From Malaya genurostris (taxonomy: Eukaryota > Arthropoda > Insecta > Diptera > Culicidae), in contig NC_080570.1 of assembly GCF_030247185.1 (NCBI RefSeq), positions 127,216,650 to 127,280,649 of the forward strand: 64,000 bases of DNA. The letters are read 5' to 3'. Of this stretch, positions 57,216-64,000 are shown in pieces. Within the stretch, counting starts at the first letter, position 1, and every line of letters starts with the position of its first letter. The notes beneath the pieces are model-generated. The model did no database searches, was not told where the DNA came from, and saw nothing but the letters and a program-made list of their open reading frames with translations. Made by a program: the position numbers and the translations under genes.

Positions 57216-58331
57216 ATGGGAAAAAACCGGTCTCTCCCTGGTGGGAAGCGTAGACTTCCTGGAGAGGATAAAGATCCAAACAATAACAAAAGACTGCTTA
57301 AGAACAACCCGTATGCTGTTTTACCAGTGGATGAAATTGATAAAAAGGAAAAGTTGCCTCCATTTTATGTTAAATGTGTACCGAATACTGTAATTGGCCA
57401 CCTAAATGGTCTCATCGCAAAAGGATTACGTGCAACAATTCGTCTTTGCACTGACGGTGTGAAAATAGTCGCTTCTTCTTCGGAGCATTATAAAACGATC
57501 AAAGAATACCTAAATGTTATGAAACTCGAATACTTCACCCACGATATAGTGGCAGAAAAGCCCTTCAAAGTGGTTCTCAGAGGCCTCCCGGACATGGAAA
57601 TTGCTCAGTTGGAAGCAGCACTAAAGGAAAACAAGTTACAACCTGTTCAGATCTACAAAATGCGGCGACACAATCAAGCTGTTGCCTACAGAGACCAGCT
57701 CTATCTCATTCATCTAGTGAAGGGATCAACAAACCTGAAAGAACTCCGGAACATCAGAGCACTCCAAAATATCATCATCCAGTGGGAACACTACAAGCCA
57801 GTCCATCGTGAAGTAACTCAATGTGCCAACTGTTTGAGTTACGGTCACGGTTCGTAACATTGTCACATGAAAAGCCGCTGTTCTAAGTGCGGTGAAAACC
57901 ATTCTTCTTCGGATTGTGTTGAAACAGAAGTAAAAATCGCCTGTCTGAATTGCGGACAGCAGCATGCATCTACTAGTCGAACCTGTCCCAAACGTGAAGA
58001 GTTTGTCAACTTCAGAAAGGAAGTAGCAAAACGAAATCGCCCGAAGCAGAAAAAAGTGGTTGACCTCACTAACGGAAATTTCCCGGCACTGTTTTCATCT
58101 ACACCACCACCACCACCACCAGGACCAGTTCTACCACCACCAGGTTTTCGCACATACGCCGAGACAGTAGCAAATGCCCAACAAGATGCCCCATATTCCA
58201 TGGAACAATTGGCATACCTCTTTTCGGAACTGGACCGGCAAACAAGAGCCTGTCGAACCAGCAGTGAACAAGTCGCAGTTATGATGCGATTCTACTACCA
58301 ACACCGTAGCATTCTCACTCCAAATGCTTAA
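57216..58331 (+). pseudogene. Jockey ORF1 (gag-like), complete but for one stop
   Basis: ATG at 57216 (MGKNRSLPGGKRRLPG) is preferred over the in-frame TTG upstream. The protein has a basic N-terminus and an RNA-binding-like middle (PFKVVLRGLP, then IIIQWEHYK). CCHC knuckles follow: CANCLSYGHG with a TAA (57855-57857) interrupting the first, then CSKCGENHSSSDC and CLNCGQQHASTSRTC. The tail is Pro-rich (eight prolines or so near 58105) with a short C-terminal segment. At about 371 codons it is normal length. Its stop overlaps the start of ORF2, as in other Jockey elements. Confidence 0.88.
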
Positions 58332-59281
58332 CTTCAATGCCGCATCGTTGGCAGCTAAACAGCTTGAAATTTGCGAATTTCTTCGAACTCATCAAATTGA
58401 CGTCGCTTTCCTAACAGAAACACACTTAAAACCAAATATAAACTTCAGTCTACCGGATCACGTCATCGTTAGAAGGGATCGAATTGAATCACGGAAGGGT
58501 GGTGTTGCCATTGCCGTTCGACGTGGATTAGAAATCAAAATGCTCTCGGATTTTCGACTTTCCTCGATCGAAGCTGTCGGCATCGAGTTGATGGACTACT
58601 GATGGACCATTAATCATTATCGCGACATATTGTCCCAAACAGTGCAAGGACATCGATGGCAGTGCTACCCAACTAAAAACAGATATTCAAAAACTAACCC
58701 GTCGAAGAGAAAAATTCATCGTTGCCGGCGATCTAAATGCCCGTCACACTCTCTGGGGTAATTCGAGAAACAACAAAAATGGAAATATTCTGGCTTCCGA
58801 TCTTCAAGCAGGCCACTACGTTGTTGTGCATTCGGACTCTCCTACATACTATTCCCCAGCTGGTATAGGATCAACCCTGGATGTAATATTGACAAACGTT
58901 CCTGAAAAAATAACGACACCACAAGTTTTAACGGAGCTATCTTCGGACCATCTCCCGCTGATTTTCGAAATGAACGTACAAGCTAATCAACGAGATCAAC
59001 TGCGCAGGCGAAACTACCATCGTGCCAATTGGCCACGCTTCCAACAGTACATTGAAGATGCTGCAGACGAACTTCAACATATTTCTTCAACCGAAGAAAT
59101 AGATCGAACGCTGGAGGTGATCACCGATGTCATCCACGAGGCTGAAGAAATATTTATTCCATTCACAACAGTAACAAGTAAGTTTCTTCAAATTGATAAT
59201 GAAACTAGAAGAATTATCATGCTTAAAAATAGTGTAAGACGGCAATTTCAAAGAACTCAGAATATCTCTAGAAAAATACTA

Positions 59282-60171
59282 CAGGGTGATTTTTTAAGAG
59301 CTTGAGAACTTTTTTAAACAATAAAACGCATAAAATTTGCAAAATCTCATCGGTTCTTTATTTTAAACGTTAGATTGGTACATGACATTTACTTTTTGAA
59401 GATAATTTCATTTAAATGTTGACCGCGGCTGCGTCTTAGGTGGTCCATTCGGAAAGTCCAATTTTGGGCAACTTTTTCGAGCATTTCGGCCGGAATAGCC
59501 CGAATTTCTTCGGAAATGTTGTCTTCCAAAGCTGGAATAGTTACTGGCTTATTTCTGTAGACTTTAGACTTGACGTAGCCCCAAAAAAAAATAGTCTAAA
59601 GGCGTCAAATCGCATGATCTTGGTGGCCAACTTACCGGTCCATTTCTTGAGATGAATTGTTCTCCGAAGTTTTCCCTCAAAATGGCCATAGAATCGCGAG
59701 CTGTGTGGCATGTAGCGCCATCTTGTTGAAACCACATGTCAACCAAGTTCAGTTCTTCCATTTTTGGCAACAAAAAGTTTGTTAGCATCGAACGATAGCG
59801 ATCGCCATTCACTGTAACGTTGCGTCCAACAGCATCTTTGAAAAAATACGGTCCAATGATTCCACCAGCGTACAAACCACACCAAACAGTGCATTTTTCG
59901 GGATGCATGGGCAGTTCTTGAACGGCTTCTGGTTGCTCTTCACTCCAAATGCGGCGATTTTGCTTATTTACGTAGCCATTCAACCAGAAATGAGCCTCAT
60001 CGCTGAACAAAATTTGTCGATAAAAAAGCGGATTTTCTGCCAACTTTTCTAGGGCCCATTCACTGATTTGCAAGCGTTGCTCGTTAGTAAGTCTATTCAT
60101 GATGAAATGTCAGAGCATACTGAGCAAATAATAATGCATGAAAATCCTAACCTCAAAAAAATCACCTTTTA
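59282..60171 (-). mobile_element. DD41D element with one original end, copy 3
   Basis: One end (59282) is the same as in copies 1, 2 and 4. The other end (about 60120-60171) is different and unduplicated: it reads, inverted, AAAGGTGATTTTTTTGAGGT and leads into the true N-terminus of the transposase. It therefore shows the ancestral left end that the foldback copies lost. TA flanks at 59280-59281 and about 60172-60173. Confidence 0.88.
59423..60100 (-). pseudogene. DD41D transposase with true start but internal deletion and frameshift
   Basis: A minus-strand ATG at 60100 begins MNRLTNEQRLQIS and jumps directly to EWALEKLAENPLFYRQ. Most of the DNA-binding domain (about 120 residues in relatives I remember) is deleted in frame. 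The first two aspartates and the third (CDLTPLDYF) are present. Just after, an A-run (59583-59591) one base longer than in copy 4 shifts the frame, so the last 60 or so residues are lost from the product. It is a separate decay path from the foldback copies. Confidence 0.85.
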
Positions 60172-60989
60172 TATAGAAAACTAGTCAAAATAATAGCTAT
60201 TCGACTACAGAAACTAAAAAATAGACGATTTAGTAAAGATCTTCAAAACATGCCGAACTATTCTAGGCCCTTCTGGCGTTTAACGAAAATATTAAAATCA
60301 AAGCCAAAGCCAATTCCACCTTTGAAAGATAACGGTATACTACAAGTAACAAATCTTGAAAAAGCCAATAGTATTTCACACCAGTTTTCCGCTTCACATA
60401 ATTTGGGTAGGGGTATAGTGAGCCCGATGGAAGCATCGGTAAATGAATGCGTAACACAACTAGCGTTAACCCCAATCGTACTTCCTGATGAACAGAAGAT
60501 TACGACAGAAGAGCTAAAGACCGCTATCAAGTATAATCGTAATATGAAAGCCCCTGGCTTTGATCAGATTTTCAACATCGTACTTAAAAATCTTGGTCCG
60601 AAAGCGTTAACTACATTAACGAACGTATTTAACTCCTGTCTCGAGCTTGGATACTTTCCATCAAAATGGAAGCAATCAAAAGTTGTACCTATACTGAAAC
60701 CGGGAAAAGATCCAACCATTCCAACGAACTATCGCCCAATCAGTCTGCTCTCAACCCTGAGTAAACTATTTGAGAAATGCATTTACACCAGGCTACTTCA
60801 GCACACAGAAGCCAATAACATCATTCCTGATGTTCAGTTTGGGTTCCGACGCGGACACTCAACTGTTCATCAACTCCAAAGTGTAACAAACAACATCAAA
60901 CGTAGCAAAGAGATCTCCAAAACAACAGTAATGGCTTTCCTCGATGTGGAGAAGGCCTTCGACAATGTATGGCATGACGGATTGTTGTA

Positions 60990-61914
60990 AAGGGTGATTT
61001 TTTAAGAGCTTGAGAACTTTTTTAAACAATAAAACGCATAAAATTTGCAAAATCTCATCGGTTCTTTATTTTAAACGTTAGATTGGTACATGACATTTAC
61101 TTTTTGAAGATAATTTCATTTAAATGTTGACCGCGGCTGCGTCTTAGGTGGTCCATTCGGAAAGTCCAATTTTGGGCAACTTTTTCGAGCATTTCGGCCG
61201 GAATAGCCCGAATTTCTTCGGAAATGTTGTCTTCCAAAGCTGGAATAGTTACTGGCTTATTTCTGTAGACTTTAGACTTGACGTAGCCCCACAAAAAATA
61301 GTCTAAAGGCGTCAAATCGCATGATCTTGGTGGCCAACTTACCGGTCCATTTCTTGAGATGAATTGTTCTCCGAAGTTTTCCCTCAAAATGGCCATAGAA
61401 TCGCGAGCTGTGTGGCATGTAGCGCCATCTTGTTGAAACCACATGTCAACCAAGTTCAGTTCTTCCATTTTTGGCAACAAAAAGTTTGTTAGCATCGAAC
61501 GATAGCGATCGCCATTCACTGTAACGTTGCGTCCAACAGCATCTTTGAAAAAATACGGTCCAATGATTCCACCAGCGTACAAACCACACCAAACAGTGCA
61601 TTTTTCGGGATGCATGGGCAGTTCTTGAACGGCTTCTGGTTGCTCTTCACTCCAAATGCGGCAATTTTGCTTATTTACGTAGCCATTCAACCAGAAATGA
61701 GCCTCATCGCTGAACAAAATTTGTCGATAAAAAAGCGGATTTTCCGAATGGACCACCTAAGACGCAGCCGCGGTCAACATTTAAATGAAATTATCTTCAA
61801 AAAGTAAATGTCATGTACCAATCTAACGTTTAAAATAAAGAACCGATGAGATTTTGCAAATTTTATGCGTTTTATTGTTTAAAAAAGTTCTCAAGCTCTT
61901 AAAAAATCACCCTG
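60990..61914 (-). mobile_element. DD41D foldback derivative, copy 4
   Basis: 925 bp with TA at 60988-60989 and 61915-61916. It has the same 174-bp TIRs and junction as copies 1 and 2, in opposite orientation. It lies in the reverse transcriptase region of the Jockey ORF2, 818 bp from copy 3. Confidence 0.92.
61097..61756 (-). CDS. DD41D transposase catalytic domain, N-terminally truncated (copy 4)
   Basis: 219-residue open frame identical by eye to that of copy 1 over its whole length. First aspartate DEAHFW, second QQDGATCH, third CDLTPLD, 41 residues apart. It starts with GTG at the foldback junction; no ATG occurs until well into the catalytic domain, so translation is doubtful. Confidence 0.85.
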   Translation of the reverse strand: MVHSENPLFYRQILFSDEAHFWLNGYVNKQNCRIWSEEQPEAVQELPMHPEKCTVWCGLYAGGIIGPYFFKDAVGRNVTVNGDRYRSMLTNFLLPKMEELNLVDMWFQQDGATCHTARDSMAILRENFGEQFISRNGPVSWPPRSCDLTPLDYFLWGYVKSKVYRNKPVTIPALEDNISEEIRAIPAEMLEKVAQNWTFRMDHLRRSRGQHLNEIIFKK

Positions 61915-63002
61915 TATAAACTGGTTGGCTACAATTTCCCTAACTATCTATTAAGGATAACATCAAATTACCTTCATAACCGAAAATCACGTGTCTGCAT
62001 CAGGAATACTCTCTCAGATCCATATGAGGTGAATGCTGGAGTTCCCCAAGGTAGTATACTGGGACCCTTACTTTACAACCTCTACACGTCAGACATTCCG
62101 ACGTTACCAGGTGGTGGTTCGCTCTCTCTGTTCGCTGACGACTCAGCGATCAGCTACGAGGGTCGTGTCATCCGAACGTTGGTATATAAACTGCAGAAGG
62201 GTATCGATACCTATACACAGTATTTGGCAACCTGGAAAATATGCGTAAATGGGGCAAAAACGCAAACAATCGTTTTTCCTCATAGAAATAGCACACGGCT
62301 AATACCCACCACAAAAATTAAAGTTCGAGAATCCGAAATTGAATGGAGTTCCGAAGCACAGTATCTCGGCGTCATCATGGATAGCAAATTCATTTTTAGG
62401 CCACACATCGACAACAGAGTGCTCAAAAGTATGCATCTACTAAAACGTCTATATCCAATTATTAAAAGACGATCAAAAGTATCAACGATAAACAAGATAG
62501 CGGTCTACAAAATGATAGTTTCTCCGATGCTACATTATGCATCCCCGATCTGGAAAGGTTGTGCAAAAACGCACATAACAAAACTACAAATAGTCCAGAA
62601 CAAATACCTGCGCATGATCATGAATACCCCACCACGCACTAGAACTACCGATCTCCATCAGATGGTGAATATAGACACTATTGCAGACACCATTTTCAAA
62701 TATGCTGATAAAGTCCGTACAAGAGCTCTTGGCTCCGAACATGAAAACATTAGGAACATCTATATATAACTAAATTATTCTCAAATATGTACACTGTGTA
62801 TTTGTGTTAGGTTAGGATTTATGATTAAAAATTTTAAATCAACTGAAATGTTGAAAATGTAAACAGACTTGAAGTAACAAACAAAAACCACTTAGTATGT
62901 AAGTAAAGTTCTAAACCTAAGAAGAAAAACTGTACGTTGTATCTCTTGCATTGTAACAAAAAATGTTATAAAAGACAAAAAACTGAAAATAAAGAATACA
63001 TA

Positions 63003-63440
63003 ATTTCTTGATTTCAGTTGATGCTTGACTGCGAATGAAACAAGTAGCTCGTCCAATGAGGTAATGACTAGATTGTATATGCGTTCGCTCGTTGGATTTT
63101 CGCTTTTGCTAACTCATTGTACGAGGCTGGGTGTCAGTTTAAAAAAATGCAAAATAACCGCGTAACCCTTTTCTATCATAATTTTGAACGCTTAGAACTC
63201 AGTCATTTGTTGATGAATTTATATAATTTAACTACCAATCGATTCGAAAACAATTAACTTAAACTTATGCGGTAACGTGATTTAAGCATTTCAATTGCAT
63301 ACCATTGAAAGATTGGTTTGAATTGACCTATGTTTTCACGAGCCAATGACAGTCTCAGTGAATGATGTCAAACTCTCGTCCGATTTGCGCCGTATGAACT
63401 ATAGCACAACAGGGAATCTATAAATATATGCCCGAATACA
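63003..63440 (+). repeat. Satellite, end of unit 2 and unit 3
   Basis: After the Jockey target duplication the satellite resumes at TTGATGCTTGACTG. A third, more diverged unit runs from about 63105 to 63440, again with CGCGTAACCC and ATCTATAAATATATGCCC. A still weaker copy may follow at 63500-63620. Confidence 0.8.
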
Positions 63441-63837
63441 TTTCTGCTTTAGTTTACCCATGGCTTATCTTGATTCTCCGGTAACTAGCAGGCCGACTTA
63501 GAATTATCGGCAATAGATTTTTCGAACCTAATTAGAAGCGCTTGTATCTCTGTGATTTATTGATAAATTTTCCTCATTTAACTTGATTCGAAAAAGTCTA
63601 AAAATGTTTTAATTTGTCAACGTGTAGTGTGCATACTGAAATCTCTATTTACATACGAACAACACGGTGGCGCGCAAAAAAATTCAGTAAAAAGTTGTGT
63701 TATGATGATAATCATAGATAATTATTTCTCATTAAATGTGGCTAAATACAAAGAACTATCTCTCAGCATAATCTCTCAGGCCCTATTATTAAACCAAACA
63801 ATAATTGTGTGACCTAATTGAATAGTTAAAAATTGAT
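63441..63837. other. Diverged satellite-like or unique sequence
   Basis: TTATTGATAAATTTTCCTCA and GATTCGAAAAAGTCTAAAAA weakly echo satellite landmarks. No gene. Confidence 0.3.
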
Positions 63838-64000
63838 TTAGTCGTATCAAGCATAATATTTAGGTCGATTCTTGCTTCCAAGAATCTTATAGAAGGGATC
63901 CAGACTAAGTGTAGTAAAAATAATGCAATACAAATCGTTATGCAGTATCGATTTGAACAAGCTGTTGTCTTACCAGGAATAAAACGCTTCAAAAGATTCG
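63838..64000 (+). pseudogene. Jockey ORF2 fragment (family of 35.35-39.3 kb), cut by window end
   Basis: CATAATATTTAGGT, GGGATCCAGACTAAGTGTAG and GAACAAGCTGTTGTC...CCAGGAA follow the order of 38680-38920 in the Jockey element at 35353. There is an internal deletion and several substitutions. The reading ends at the window edge with a sequence equivalent to CGCTTCAAAGGATTCAG. Confidence 0.75.

Larger units (their letters stand above)
58324..62769 (+). pseudogene. Jockey ORF2, frameshifted and split twice by DD41D elements
   Basis: ATG at 58324 overlaps the ORF1 stop by 8 bases. The endonuclease shows AFLTETHLKPNINF, then a one-base frameshift near 58592, then IVAGDLNARHTLWGN and ELSSDHLPLIFEM. 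The first insert (59282-60171) falls in the linker, with a one-base frame change across it. The RT part shows SKPKPIPPLK, NYRPISLLSTLSKLFEKCI and FLDVEKAFDNVWHDGLL. The second insert (60990-61914) follows. Then come AGVPQGSILGPLLYN and SLFADDSAISYEG with the FADD site, and the C-terminus to ENIRNIYI. Removing the second insert with one TA restores the frame exactly. Confidence 0.9.
57106..63002 (+). mobile_element. Full-length Jockey-type retrotransposon with two nested DD41D elements
   Basis: The 15-bp direct repeat ATTTCTTGATTTCAG flanks it (57091-57105 and 63003-63017). The 5' end AGCAGTAGTATTCGTACGTT has the look of an internal promoter start. Excluding the two DD41D elements the length is about 4.1 kb, right for the family. 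It carries both ORFs and an A-rich 3' end, and inserted into the second satellite unit. Confidence 0.93.

Overview
This window looks like eukaryotic, AT-rich, repeat-dominated DNA from an insect, most likely a culicine mosquito. The grounds are the irritans-type mariner, D37E and DD41D Tc1/mariner-like, piggyBac-like, hAT, Jockey, RTE-like and other LINE sequences, a tRNA-derived SINE, and a dispersed GT-rich repeat whose wording I remember from culicid genomes. The species call is inference. I find no operons, CRISPR arrays or prokaryotic genes. No host gene is proven; two short exon-like ORFs (about 17.96-18.22 kb and 23.89-24.06 kb, minus strand) are candidates only.

Layout. 0-3.6 kb: two mariner ends around a GC-richer, microsatellite-rich unique stretch. 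3.6-9 kb: culicid-type dispersed repeats, a LINE endonuclease scrap and an AT-rich terminal-inverted-repeat (TIR) element. 9.1-10.97 kb and 16.2-17.9 kb: inverted copies of one unit (D37E element plus a palindromic MITE); the second copy received a 774-bp element with an 8-bp target duplication. 14.9-16.2 kb: LINE reverse transcriptase fragments. 18.4-23.84 kb: an intron-containing hAT element carrying a DD41D element in one intron, a piggyBac-like element and a SINE. 24.73-30.24 kb: a 5.5-kb element with TIR arms of about 1.1 kb and no visible gene. 30-35 kb: fragments of mariner, LINE ORF1 and DD41D. 35.35-39.3 kb: a 5'-truncated Jockey retrotransposon with a target duplication. 39.5-43.17 kb: an irritans mariner split by a 2.4-kb TIR element with a 6-bp duplication, which itself holds a LINE RT fragment. 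43.5-47.5 kb: culicid repeats, a second D37E element and a mariner relic. 47.5-50.15 kb: unique. 50.15-54.5 kb: an hAT-ended element with an RTE-like pseudogene and a decayed minisatellite, inside a partial tandem duplication. 54.8-56 kb: a mariner relic split by DD41D copy 2. 56.1-63.44 kb: a satellite with a period near 612 bp, split by a full-length Jockey element that is itself split by DD41D copies 3 and 4.

The elements do not form one pathway. They form a layered record of insertions in which target duplications and empty-site comparisons give relative dates. The most unusual item is the DD41D family: three of four copies share one foldback rearrangement in which the transposase N-terminus was replaced by an inverted copy of its own 3' end. 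All three are 925 bp, nearly identical, and encode an open 219-residue catalytic-domain-only protein. All comparisons were made by eye; no identities were computed.
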